A stretch of DNA of 64,000 nt from Actinomycetota bacterium. GTDB lineage: Bacteria > Actinomycetota > Acidimicrobiia > Acidimicrobiales > Iamiaceae. The notes below the pieces were generated by a model. The model saw only the letters and a list, made by a program, of their open reading frames with translations, had not been told where the DNA came from and made no database searches. The DNA lies in contig JAHBSO010000009.1 in the NCBI GenBank assembly GCA_019639075.1, positions 60,515-124,514 of the forward strand, in the 5' to 3' direction. This document shows, one piece after another, positions 16,352 to 24,725 of the stretch. A program made the translations under genes and the position numbers. Every line of letters starts with the position of its first letter. Position 1 is the stretch's first letter.

Positions 16352-17497
16352 TCAGACCACCTCGAAGGTGATGGGCAGGAACAGGATCCGGCGGGCCGCC
16401 TCGATCGCGTCGAGGCCCTGGTCGGTCCCGTCGTCGACCACCGACACCTCGGAGGCACCGACGTCGCCGGAGGTGGCGGTCACGACGGTGTGGTCGCTGT
16501 CCTCCCACGCGTCCTCGAACTGCTCGAGCGGGATCTCCAGCCCGGCCCCGTCGGGGAACCCGGGGTCGTTGATGTAGACGACGCCGGGGGGACCGTCGTC
16601 GATGCCGGTGATCACCACCGCGTGGCCCGAGACCATCCCCTGGTCGAACGGGCCGCCGTCGCCGGAGTAGAGATCGGCGGCATCGATGCCGACGATCACG
16701 GGATCGCCGGCGTCGAGGGCCGACCGCAGGTCGTCGACCGTGCCGGACCCGACCTCGGCGTCCATGCCGTAGGCCTCGAACAACGCCGCAGCGTCGTCGG
16801 GCGACATGCCGGCGTCGGTCATGAAGCCCTGTTCGTTGGCGAGGGCCACCACGTCGTCGGCCGGCACGTCGATCCCGGTGGCCTCGGAGATCGCCATCGC
16901 CACCGACGTCGGCAGGCAGTCGACCGGTCCGGGCTGCACCTGGTGGTACTGGATGTCGGCCCGCGGCTCGCCGTGGACGCCCTCCTCACCGGCCTCGGGC
17001 TGGTCGTCGGTGATGAAGGGGCCGTTGTCGGGTTCGCCGTCGATGGTCGCGGCCGGGTCGTTCGGATCGTCGGGGTCGTCGGCGGTCGGATCGATCGTGG
17101 TCGACGTCGGGTCGTGGTCGGTCGAGACCTGCTCGTCGATGATCCCGTCGCCGTCGTAGTCGGCAACGACGGTGTCGAGCACCCCGTCGCCGTCGGTGTC
17201 GACCCCGACGTAGGTCGCACCGGTGCCGTCCTCGAAGAGGACCGTGTCGCTCACTCCGTCCCCGTCGGTGTCGAGCTCCACCGCGTCGGTGAAGCCGTCG
17301 CCGTCGAGGTCGTACTCGACCGCGTCGACCACGCCGTCGCCGTCGAGGTCGTGGGCCACCGCGTCGGCGAACCCGTCCCCGTCGAGGTCGAGGGTGACGT
17401 CGGTGCTCATGGTCATCGTGTCGTCGAGCCCGGTCGCGTCGTCGAAGGACGGGTCGTCGTAGGTCGTGTCGTCGAAGTCGGATCCGTCGGTGTCCAT
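16352..17497 (-). CDS. C39-like (papain-fold) cysteine peptidase with DxDGDG repeats
   Basis: A very acidic 381-residue protein. Residues about 35-125 contain six or more DxDGDG(x)3D units, which are EF-loop/thrombospondin-type-3-like calcium-binding sequences. After an Asp/Pro-rich linker, residues about 183-375 look like a peptidase C39-like domain: Cys194 (DCLPTSVAMA), His292 (GHAVVITG) and Asp311 (INDPGF) fit the catalytic triad. No signal peptide, no transmembrane helix and no ABC domain are visible. AGGAG lies 9 nt before the ATG. It lies downstream of the two dynamin genes on the same strand, 55 bp after the second. The stop is 34 bp from the Hsp70 stop, in a GC-rich stretch able to form hairpins. 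Confidence 0.75.
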   Translation of the reverse strand: MDTDGSDFDDTTYDDPSFDDATGLDDTMTMSTDVTLDLDGDGFADAVAHDLDGDGVVDAVEYDLDGDGFTDAVELDTDGDGVSDTVLFEDGTGATYVGVDTDGDGVLDTVVADYDGDGIIDEQVSTDHDPTSTTIDPTADDPDDPNDPAATIDGEPDNGPFITDDQPEAGEEGVHGEPRADIQYHQVQPGPVDCLPTSVAMAISEATGIDVPADDVVALANEQGFMTDAGMSPDDAAALFEAYGMDAEVGSGTVDDLRSALDAGDPVIVGIDAADLYSGDGGPFDQGMVSGHAVVITGIDDGPPGVVYINDPGFPDGAGLEIPLEQFEDAWEDSDHTVVTATSGDVGASEVSVVDDGTDQGLDAIEAARRILFLPITFEVV

Positions 17498-17552
17498 CGG
17501 GCCATCTCCTGGTGGGGTCTGTGGGTGGTGGTCGGTATCGGTGGGTGGTGGG

Positions 17553-19517
17553 TCAATCGGGCGCGCCGGCGATCGCGGGTTCGGGCGGCGCGGCGGAGAA
17601 CGCGGCTTCGAGCACGCGGTCGACCTCGCCGACCAGCCGGTCGGTCTCGGCCTGGAACGCGCCCAGCTCGGCGAGGCGGCGCTCGACCTCTCCCTTGACC
17701 GACGCCCTGGTGGCGGTCTCGGAGCGGAGCAGGTCCTGCAGCTCCCGGCGCTGGATCTCGAGCTCCTTGCGCCGGGCGGTGAGCCGCTCCTCGACCATGG
17801 TCTCCAGCGCCTGCCGGGCGTCGATGATCCGCAGCGTCACCTCGGTGGTGAACTCCCGGGCGATCCCCTCCTGGCCGAAGAGCGACTCGTTGAGCGCCCG
17901 CTGCATCGCCCCGGCCTGGAGCTGGCGTTGGCGCTTCTTGCGCCGCATCATCACCACCGGCGCGGCGATCGCTGCGCCGATGCCGTAGGCCATCAGTCCG
18001 AGTCCGCCCGTGGCGATGCCGAGCACCCCGACGGCGGCGTTGGCGATGTTGCCGAACGCGAACGACTGGGTGGCGAGCGGGAGCGCGTCGTCGAGCAGGT
18101 CGAAGTCGTTGTCGATGTCGCGCCGGGCGGTCATCGCCTGGATGCCCGGCGGCATGACCAGCTCACCGAGGAGACCCGGCTCGGACTCGAGGGTGAGCTC
18201 GTCCATCAGCGACCGGATGACCTCGTCGAACTGCATGGAGACGGTGTTGGAGAGGTTGGCCCAGGCGGCGACGAGCGACTGCTGGAGCTGCAGGCCGAAG
18301 GAGTCCGGGTCGACCTCGACGTCGGTCGCGTCGAGCATGTCTCGGTAGTGGTCGCGGACCTTGGTGAGCTCGTGGTTGACGTCGCGACCGGCCGACGTCT
18401 GCATCCGCGAGATCCCCGTGGCAAGGATGCCGCGCCACCGGGCCTGCATGCCGGCGGCCTGTTCGAGCTCTTCCGAGCGCGCCTTCAGATCGGCCTCGAC
18501 GGACCCGTCGCCGTCGACGGCGCGCAGTCGGTCGGCCTGCTCGGTCCGCATCTGCTCGCCGATCGCGCCGACGAGCTGCAGGAGGTTGGCGAGGCGGACG
18601 TTCTCCCGTGCGTCGACGGCCTGACCCAACCGGTCGATCAGCTGGTCGATGCCGCTCTCGGCCCGCATGGCCTCGGCCTGCTCGACCCGGCCCCGCTCCA
18701 TCCGCCGGGCCGCCTGCTCGGCCAGGTAGCTGCTCGTCAGCACCGCCGGCCGGGACGCCAACCGACGCAAGCGACGGGCCGCGGTCGGGTCGTCGGCCTG
18801 GCGCTGGTCGGCCAGCACCCCGATGCGGTGGTGCAGGTCGTCGACCATCGCCTCGTTGGCCTCCCGGGTCGCGAGGTCGGCCCGGGTCGCGACCAGCACG
18901 ACGTTGCCGATCCGGTCGCTGGCATCGGCCAGGAACTCGAGCTCGCTGCGCGACACCGGCTCCACGCACGACACGACGAACACCAGGACGTCGGCCTGCT
19001 GGAGCGCGGCCATGGTGATGTCGCGGTGGCCGCGGGTCATCCCGCCCACGCCCGGGGTGTCGACGATGGTCAGGCCCCGTTCGAGCAGTGGATCCTCGAG
19101 GAGGACGTCGGCCGCGGTCACCGTCGCCACGACCGACGCGTCGCCCGCCATCGAGGCGTAGTGGCCGAGGTCGGCCGCGTCGATCTCGGTCATCGAGGCC
19201 TCGCCCGTCTCCCGGTCGACGCGGGTGATCCGCACGGACTCCGGACTGCCGTGACGGACCGCGAGGTGCACGGCCGTAGCCACGTCGGCGTCCACCGGGA
19301 GGAGACCCGGCCGGCCGACGATCGCGTTGATCAGGCTGCTCTTGCCCCGCTTGATGTCGCCGACGACGACGGCATCGGTGCCCGACATCGACCAACGCTG
19401 CGCCTCGGCGGCCAGGCGTTCGGCGGCGTCCTCGTTGCCCGAGGCGGTCACCATGCCGTGCAGCTTGTTGGCGTGTCGCAGGACCTCCTGGCCGACCTTC
19501 GTCGTGGGGGCCGCCAT
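17553..19517 (-). CDS. Dynamin-like GTPase (second of a pair)
   Basis: A 654-residue bacterial dynamin-like protein. GTPase motifs: G1 GDIKRGKSS (53-61), G3 DTPGVGG (153-159), G4 TRAD (211-214). Long helical stalk regions follow, and a hydrophobic stretch at about 495-530 (AAVGVLGIATGGLGLMAYG) looks like a membrane-inserting paddle, with a basic MRRKKRQRQ just after. The last 120 residues are a coiled coil. Bacterial dynamins tubulate, fuse or repair membranes; mycobacterial IniA is a relevant relative. Its ATG overlaps the stop of the first dynamin gene (TGATG), so the two are co-translated and probably act as a hetero-oligomer, as in IniA/IniC or paired DynA/DynB. Confidence 0.87.
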   Translation of the reverse strand: MAAPTTKVGQEVLRHANKLHGMVTASGNEDAAERLAAEAQRWSMSGTDAVVVGDIKRGKSSLINAIVGRPGLLPVDADVATAVHLAVRHGSPESVRITRVDRETGEASMTEIDAADLGHYASMAGDASVVATVTAADVLLEDPLLERGLTIVDTPGVGGMTRGHRDITMAALQQADVLVFVVSCVEPVSRSELEFLADASDRIGNVVLVATRADLATREANEAMVDDLHHRIGVLADQRQADDPTAARRLRRLASRPAVLTSSYLAEQAARRMERGRVEQAEAMRAESGIDQLIDRLGQAVDARENVRLANLLQLVGAIGEQMRTEQADRLRAVDGDGSVEADLKARSEELEQAAGMQARWRGILATGISRMQTSAGRDVNHELTKVRDHYRDMLDATDVEVDPDSFGLQLQQSLVAAWANLSNTVSMQFDEVIRSLMDELTLESEPGLLGELVMPPGIQAMTARRDIDNDFDLLDDALPLATQSFAFGNIANAAVGVLGIATGGLGLMAYGIGAAIAAPVVMMRRKKRQRQLQAGAMQRALNESLFGQEGIAREFTTEVTLRIIDARQALETMVEERLTARRKELEIQRRELQDLLRSETATRASVKGEVERRLAELGAFQAETDRLVGEVDRVLEAAFSAAPPEPAIAGAPD

Positions 19518-21019
19518 CAGACCGCGCTCCTCGTCCGGGTCTCGTCCCAGATCATCTCGTAGGCCTCCTTCACGACCCGGGCCCGGCGGACGTCGGCCGG
19601 TCGGCGTCGGGGATCGTTGGCGAAGCGGCCCCACCGCGCCGCCGCGACGAGCGCGGCCTCGGGCACCTCGGCCACGGTGGCCACGCCGGTACGGCCGACC
19701 GGGTCGGCCCCCGACGCCACCCGTTCGAGGTCGCTGAGCAGGTCCGCGGGCAACCGGAAGGCGCCCGTGCTCGCGTCCTGGAGGACCTCGGCCACCCGGA
19801 GCCGGTGCAGCGCCGGGTCCATCTCGAACGAGTCGAGCGGTGACCTGAGGTTGCGGAGCACGGCGAGCTGGGCCGACTCGGCGTCGGGCAGGTACGACAG
19901 CCGCCGCAGGTCGCACAGCGCGGAGTGGGCCTTCAACAGGTCGGCCTGCTGGCCGAGCCGACCGAGCACCAACGTCCGCAGGGGCGCGAGGCCCGACGTC
20001 GCGTCGAGCAGCCGAAGCATCGCCACCGCGCCACGCGCACCGTCGTCGATCGCGGCGAGGCACACCTGGAGGCCGTAGAGGCCGAGCCGGTCGAGCAACC
20101 GACGGCGGACCGCGACGCTCACCTCGGCCCCGGTGTGCCCGACGAACGCGTCGGGCGACAGCAGCAGGTCCTCGCGGTCGAGGTCGTCGCCGAACGCCGC
20201 GAGCGCTTCCAGCGCCCGGGCATCGTCCTCGTCGAGCCGGGCGCAGGCCGATGTCTCGGCCAGCAGCCCGACCACCGGGAGCACCGACGACACGAGGCCT
20301 CTCGCGTCCTCCGCCACCCGGTCGGCGATCGGGGCGGCGGCCGCGATCGGGTCGGCGCTGCGGCTGAGCTGATCGATCTTCGACAGCACCGCGACCGCGT
20401 TGAACGCCGACAGGCCAGAGCCCGCGTACAGGTCCCGGAAGCCCGACAGCACGTCGACGTCGGACTGACGCAGGTGCGGCATGAGGAACACCAGGGCGTC
20501 GGCCTGACCGATCGATGCCGCGGTGTCGCGACCGGCGCGCCCGTCGGCCGAGAGGCCGAGGAACCCCTCGGTCTGCGCCTGGTTGGCGGTGGTGACGGTG
20601 TTCAACCCGGGTGTGTCGACGATCGCCATCTGCAGCAGACCCCGGTTGGACAGGTGCACCACCACCTCCTTCACCTCCTCGATCGGGACGCCGAGCTCGG
20701 CGGGAAGGCCGCCGTCGCGCAGCGCGAGGTTCCGCGAGGTGCCGTCCAGGAGCACGACCTCCGCCCGCTCGTGGTGGTCGTAGGTGAAGCGGGTGACGAT
20801 CCGGGTGCACTCACCGGCGTCGACCGCAGCGATCCGCTGGCCGAGCAGGGCGTTGACCAAGGTGGACTTGCCGGAGCTGACGCCACCGGCGACGGTGACC
20901 TGGAGCGGTCGGCCGAGGTTCGTCCTCACCGCCAGGACCGCGTCGCGCGCCGGGCCCTCCGGGAGCGCGGCGAGCGTCTCGTCGCAGAGCCCGAGCAGAT
21001 CGGCGTTGATGCTGCTCAC
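19517..21019 (-). CDS. Dynamin-like GTPase (first of a pair)
   Basis: A 500-residue dynamin-family GTPase with G1 GGVSSGKST (45-53), G3 DTPGLN (135-140) and G4 SKID (213-216). It is shorter than its partner, has no obvious hydrophobic paddle, and its C-terminal 200 residues are helical (RTLVLGRLGQQADLLKAHSA...). This is like IniC compared with IniA. The start is a GTG at 21019 with GGAAGGGG about 7 nt upstream. It overlaps the stop of the GrpE-like gene by 4 nt (GTGA), and its own stop overlaps the second dynamin start. This triple coupling is strong evidence that the GrpE-like protein and the dynamins are made together. Confidence 0.87.
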   Translation of the reverse strand: MSSINADLLGLCDETLAALPEGPARDAVLAVRTNLGRPLQVTVAGGVSSGKSTLVNALLGQRIAAVDAGECTRIVTRFTYDHHERAEVVLLDGTSRNLALRDGGLPAELGVPIEEVKEVVVHLSNRGLLQMAIVDTPGLNTVTTANQAQTEGFLGLSADGRAGRDTAASIGQADALVFLMPHLRQSDVDVLSGFRDLYAGSGLSAFNAVAVLSKIDQLSRSADPIAAAAPIADRVAEDARGLVSSVLPVVGLLAETSACARLDEDDARALEALAAFGDDLDREDLLLSPDAFVGHTGAEVSVAVRRRLLDRLGLYGLQVCLAAIDDGARGAVAMLRLLDATSGLAPLRTLVLGRLGQQADLLKAHSALCDLRRLSYLPDAESAQLAVLRNLRSPLDSFEMDPALHRLRVAEVLQDASTGAFRLPADLLSDLERVASGADPVGRTGVATVAEVPEAALVAAARWGRFANDPRRRPADVRRARVVKEAYEMIWDETRTRSAV

Positions 21020-21930
21020 GTCGCATCCCCTTCCCAGCGGTTGACCACGACCTCCGGCGGGCGGAGCACCCGGCCCCGGTCGACCCAGCCCGGCCGCTCG
21101 AGCGCGGCGATGGTGTCGTTCTGCTCCGACGACGGTGCCGCAGCGGCGTCGACGCCCCGGTGGACGGTCGGGTCGAACGGGTCGCCCACCGCGACGAACA
21201 CCGGCTCCACGCCGACGGCGGCCAGGCGGTGCACGATCGACGTCCGCACCGCGTCGCTCGACACCTGGTCGGCGGCGTCGATCAGCGCCTCCACGAGATC
21301 GTCGCGCTCGGCGGTCGAGTCGGTGGACGCCGACGCCACCGGGGCGGGCACGGGCACGGCGGCCGGGATCGGCGTCGCTCCTGAGGGGTCGGCGCCCCGG
21401 CGGCCCCTGGCCGCACCGAGCAGCGCGCCGACGACGAGCCCGGCCAGGCCGACGCCGATCACCACGGGAACCCCGACGCCGTCGTCGCCACCACCTTCGC
21501 CGCCGGCCGCGTCCTCCAGGACCGCCTCCACCGCTTCCTCCGGGTCCGAGGTCACGGTCGACGCCGCCGTCGTGGAGGTGGTCGCGGCCGACGTCGACGT
21601 CGTCACCGCCGGCACCTCGGAGTACGCCCCCTCCACCTGCACCTCGACGCACCGCTCGAGCTCGGCCCGCGTCACCCGGCCGGCGCCGATGCACACGACG
21701 AAGTCACGCTGCTGCGGCACGCACTCCCGCGCCGCGTCGAGCTCGTCGCCACCGTCGTCGATCACCTCGTCGCGACACGTGCGGTACGCCTCGGCGTCCG
21801 AGGGATCGATCTGCTGGGGGACGATCTGCGCCGATGCCGGCGACGCCGCACCCAGCGGGACCGAGGCGGCGACGATCACGGCGACCAGCCAGACGATCGA
21901 GCGAACCGCCCCGACCGATGAGCCGGTCAT
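21016..21930 (-). CDS. Transmembrane protein with cytoplasmic GrpE-like domain
   Basis: A 304-residue protein with four parts. Residues 1-35 are a signal peptide ending in ASPASAQ. About 36-105 is a small extracytoplasmic domain with four cysteines (52, 70, 80, 94). A Thr/Ser linker leads to one transmembrane helix at about 154-175, followed by ARGRR. Residues about 208-298 resemble the C-terminal half of GrpE: a helix, GVEPVFVAVGDPFDPTVHRG, then a beta-wing GWVDRGRVLRPPEVVVNRW, compared with GrpE GxxFDPxxHEAV and GYxxxDRVLRPAxVxV. GrpE is the nucleotide-exchange factor of Hsp70. Placing it behind a membrane helix, next to an Hsp70-like gene, suggests that an envelope signal could drive the chaperone ATPase. 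The long GrpE coiled coil is missing. Confidence 0.75.
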   Translation of the reverse strand: MTGSSVGAVRSIVWLVAVIVAASVPLGAASPASAQIVPQQIDPSDAEAYRTCRDEVIDDGGDELDAARECVPQQRDFVVCIGAGRVTRAELERCVEVQVEGAYSEVPAVTTSTSAATTSTTAASTVTSDPEEAVEAVLEDAAGGEGGGDDGVGVPVVIGVGLAGLVVGALLGAARGRRGADPSGATPIPAAVPVPAPVASASTDSTAERDDLVEALIDAADQVSSDAVRTSIVHRLAAVGVEPVFVAVGDPFDPTVHRGVDAAAAPSSEQNDTIAALERPGWVDRGRVLRPPEVVVNRWEGDAT

Positions 21931-21984
21931 GAGCCGACCGCTGGCTACCCTCCCGCCTGCACCAGCGAGCCCAGAAGGACCGAG

Positions 21985-22779
21985 ATGAGCGACGCCGAAC
22001 TCCCGAAGCCGATCTACCCGCCCTCGCCGGCGGGTCCGGGGACCGGTGGCGGTGGCACCTGGGGAGCGCCGGCCGGCCCGCCGCCCGCCGGACCCGGGGC
22101 ACCGAGCGGTCCGCCGCCGCCGGGGGGCGTCGGCTTCGAAGGCTACGGCTCCGGTCCCGGCGGTCCGGGCGGTCCCGGCGGCGGCTCCGGCGACCGGAAC
22201 CGCACCATCGCCATCGTCGCCGTGATCGCCCTGGTGATCGCGGCCGTCGTCGGCGTGGTGATCGCGACCTCCGGCAACGACGACACGTCCGCGTCCGGGA
22301 GCACCACCACGACCGAGGAGGGAACCTCCACCGAGCGCTCCACCACGACCGGGAGCAGCGACACCTCCACCGAGACCTCGGGCGGCGGGACCGACACCGG
22401 GACCGATGTCCAGACGATCGCCGAACAGCAGGTCCTCTCGGCCGGGCCCTCCACCGTGAGCTGCATCGCGTCGGAGCTCGATGCCGCACCCGACATCCTG
22501 AACCAGCTCGACGGCGTCGAGTTCGCCACGTTCGACGACCCCACCCAGGCGGAGCAGTACGCCAACATCATCGTGGACTGCGCCAGCGTCGACGAGCTGA
22601 CCACCGAGTTCGAGAACGCGCTCAGCCAGAGCGGGGCCGATCAGGCCAGCATCGACTGCGTCGTGGCCAACATGGCCACCTTCGGGACCACGCAGTGGGT
22701 CGAGCTCATCAGCACGTCCGTCCAACCTTCCCAGTCCTCCTACTTCACCCAGGTGATCCAAGGTCTGGCGATCTGCTGA
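21985..22779 (+). CDS. Membrane protein with Pro/Gly-rich N-terminus and extracytoplasmic Cys domain
   Basis: A 264-residue protein of unknown function. Residues 1-70 are Pro/Gly-rich and cytoplasmic, one helix spans about 74-95, a Ser/Thr-rich stalk covers about 100-140, and a helical outer domain has Cys160, Cys199, Cys225 and Cys264. The four cysteines recall the four in the outer domain of the GrpE-like protein. The gene is divergent from the GrpE-like gene (54 bp between starts), so they share a control region. AAGGA lies 6 nt before the ATG. It ends 1 bp from the stop of the YbjN gene on the other strand. The proline-rich lead is common in actinobacterial membrane proteins that dock to cytoplasmic partners. 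Confidence 0.75.
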   Translation: MSDAELPKPIYPPSPAGPGTGGGGTWGAPAGPPPAGPGAPSGPPPPGGVGFEGYGSGPGGPGGPGGGSGDRNRTIAIVAVIALVIAAVVGVVIATSGNDDTSASGSTTTTEEGTSTERSTTTGSSDTSTETSGGGTDTGTDVQTIAEQQVLSAGPSTVSCIASELDAAPDILNQLDGVEFATFDDPTQAEQYANIIVDCASVDELTTEFENALSQSGADQASIDCVVANMATFGTTQWVELISTSVQPSQSSYFTQVIQGLAIC

Positions 22780-22780
22780 C

Positions 22781-23275
22781 CTACTCGGCCGCGCCGGCCG
22801 CGGCCGGTGCGGGGAGGGGTGCGGTGAGGCCACGGATCGCCTCGCTCGACCAGAACTGGCGGGCGCCGGCCACGACGGCGTCGACGAACCGCGCCACCTG
22901 GTCGTCGCTGATGCCGGCGGTCGGTGTCAGGAACCCCTCGACGAGGAGGTGTCCGCTGGCGTCCGGACCGCTCCCCCGGGTCGACAGCACCACGTGGGGC
23001 ATCGGGTTCGAGCGGTTCCACTTGTTGGCCAGCAGCACCGCCTTGGGCCAGTCGGCCTGGGCGACGCTGCGCCGGGCCTTGACCCGGGCGAGGACGCCCC
23101 GGGCCGCCGGGGTCGAGGCCAGCGCCAGCTGGAGCGTCTCGGTCTGGTCGCCACCGGGGACGTAGACGGAGAACCGGCCGTCGCCGGCGGTGACCGGCTG
23201 GGCGTTGCGGGCGGAGAAGTAGGCCTCGATGGCGGCGACGCCGTCTCGGGCGAGCTGGTCGGCGGTGGTGGTCAT
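22781..23275 (-). CDS. YbjN domain-containing protein
   Basis: A 164-residue soluble protein matching the YbjN/'sensory transduction regulator' family, which has a type III secretion chaperone-like fold. Typical points are a first helix (DGVAAIEAYFSAR), a beta-sheet segment, NKWNRSNPMPHVVLS (the family's N-x-W-N plus P-x-h-x-h core), then a hydrophobic strand and a last helix. The family is thought to act as a protein-binding adaptor or chaperone; there is no enzymatic motif. GAGGAG lies 7 nt before the ATG. It lies 80 bp downstream of the acidic repeat protein on the same strand, so they may form one transcript from the SARP gene onward. Confidence 0.7.
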   Translation of the reverse strand: MTTTADQLARDGVAAIEAYFSARNAQPVTAGDGRFSVYVPGGDQTETLQLALASTPAARGVLARVKARRSVAQADWPKAVLLANKWNRSNPMPHVVLSTRGSGPDASGHLLVEGFLTPTAGISDDQVARFVDAVVAGARQFWSSEAIRGLTAPLPAPAAAGAAE

Positions 23276-23355
23276 GGTGTGCTCCTCGTGCGGTGGGATC
23301 GATCGGGTGGTGTCGGGTGTCGGGTCTCGGTCGGTCGTCGGTCGTCGGTCGGTCG

Positions 23356-24516
23356 TCACTCCCAGGAGCTGTCGTAGGAGGTGTCGGTGTAGGACGTGTC
23401 CGTGTACGACGACGTGTCCATGTAGGAGGTGTCGGTGTAGGAGGACGTGTCGCTCCAGGCGTCGTTCGAGTAGTTCCACGCGTCGTCCGCCATCGATCCC
23501 GCCTCGATCGAGAGCTGGTTGTAGTCGTAGGCGGCCTGGCCGTCGTCGGCGAGGTAGGCGTCGACCGACGCGTTCCAGGCGTCCCAGGACAGGTCGTCGG
23601 CGGAGTGGTACACGTCCATCCACTGCTGGCTGGCGTCCATCGCCGAGCTCGAGTCCCACGAGCTCATCGGGTCGCTGTAGTCCTCGGTGATCGTGCTGAT
23701 GAACGCGTCGTGCGCCGCGTCACCAGCCGTCGGGTCCCACGAGCTCGTCGGGTCGTATCCCATGCCGGAGTCGAAGCCGGTGTCCATGCCCATCCCCGGG
23801 TCGAAGCCCGTGTCCATGCCCATGCCCGGGTCGAAGCCGGTGTCCATGCCCGTGCCATGGGTGCTCATCGGGAGGTCCCAGGAGTCGAACGACGCCGAGG
23901 AGTCGAGGTAGTCGCCGGAGGTGTCGTAGTAGGCGGCCGTGTCCCAGTAGCCCGACGTCTCGACCGGGAGGTCGTAGAAGTCGCCGGCGTGCGAGAACGG
24001 TGCGTCCATGCCGGGGACCTGGTAGGGATCGTTGAAGTCGGCGTAGCCCTCGGTCGTCCAGTCGGCGGGGACGGTCATCGGGTCGTAGGCGTCGCAGGTC
24101 GACCAGTCGGTGTCGCTCATCGCGAACGGATCCGCATAGCCGTCCGACAGGTCGAACGGCAGCAGGACCGAGATCGGCTCGCCCACGAGGTCGAGGTCGC
24201 CGGCGTCGAACTCGTAGGTCTCGGCGGTGCTCCAGTCGTCGGAGACGTCGTAGCCGCCGTCGACGTCGTCCACGGCGAAGGGCCCACCCGTGGCGATGAC
24301 CGTCTCGGGGATCATGTCGCCGTCGAGGTCGAGCCACACCGTGTCGACGCCCGACTCGGCGAGGAGGTCCCACATCGTGCCGCCGCCGTCGGCCACCGCA
24401 CCGGCGTCGTCGAAGACGTCGGCCCCGGCGTCCACGACGGCTTCGGCGACCTCGCTGGCCGTCGCGTCGTTCACGATGGCGTCGATGCCGTCGTCCGATC
24501 CGAAGATGTTGCTCAT
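23356..24516 (-). CDS. Acidic low-complexity repeat protein, IniB-like in character
   Basis: A 386-residue protein, extremely rich in Asp, Ser, Tyr and Thr, with few basic residues. Three near-identical units of the type GMDTGFDPGM occur around residues 225-255, and the last 35 residues are a run of SYTDTS-like units. A DLDGDMIPET motif near residue 61 echoes the DxDGDG repeats of the C39-like peptidase. There is no signal peptide and no membrane helix. No family assignment is possible from sequence alone. Its place next to a dynamin pair recalls IniB, the low-complexity first protein of the mycobacterial iniBAC operon, but it is Asp/Ser/Tyr- rather than Gly/Ala-rich. AGGAG lies 8 nt upstream of the ATG. 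Confidence 0.65.
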   Translation of the reverse strand: MSNIFGSDDGIDAIVNDATASEVAEAVVDAGADVFDDAGAVADGGGTMWDLLAESGVDTVWLDLDGDMIPETVIATGGPFAVDDVDGGYDVSDDWSTAETYEFDAGDLDLVGEPISVLLPFDLSDGYADPFAMSDTDWSTCDAYDPMTVPADWTTEGYADFNDPYQVPGMDAPFSHAGDFYDLPVETSGYWDTAAYYDTSGDYLDSSASFDSWDLPMSTHGTGMDTGFDPGMGMDTGFDPGMGMDTGFDSGMGYDPTSSWDPTAGDAAHDAFISTITEDYSDPMSSWDSSSAMDASQQWMDVYHSADDLSWDAWNASVDAYLADDGQAAYDYNQLSIEAGSMADDAWNYSNDAWSDTSSYTDTSYMDTSSYTDTSYTDTSYDSSWE

Positions 24517-24725
24517 GGTCGTGCTCCTTGGTGATCGTGGTCGGCCACCTCGGCCGTCGTGAGCGGGACCAGCCGGTGCCCCGAACCGGTTCCCGATGCG
24601 GTGAGAAATTCCTGGAGATCGATGGACGTGCAGGTCAGCGCGCTGATCGGTGCGACTCGACCGGCATGCGCGCCCGGCAGCGACCGGCTCATCAGCGACT
24701 CACGAGCGTCCCAGCGGTGACTCAT
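24513..24725 (-). CDS. Small hypothetical protein coupled to SARP and acidic-protein genes
   Basis: A 70-codon frame whose ATG at 24725 overlaps the SARP stop by one base (TGATG) and whose TGA overlaps the ATG of the acidic repeat protein (ATGA at 24513-24516). Such double coupling is hard to explain by chance. The peptide starts MSHRWDARESLMSRSLPG and has a mid-region ALTCTSIDLQEFL. I do not recognise a family. Against it: no strong ribosome-binding site of its own, and ordinary codon use for a GC-rich random frame. The alternative is that these 209 bases are only promoter and leader for the acidic gene. Confidence 0.4.
   Translation of the reverse strand: MSHRWDARESLMSRSLPGAHAGRVAPISALTCTSIDLQEFLTASGTGSGHRLVPLTTAEVADHDHQGARP

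Noticed and set aside
17100..17420. Repeated GTCGCCGTCGAGGTC-like DNA
   Set aside because: It encodes the DxDGDG protein repeats of the C39-like gene, so it is coding, not an independent DNA element.
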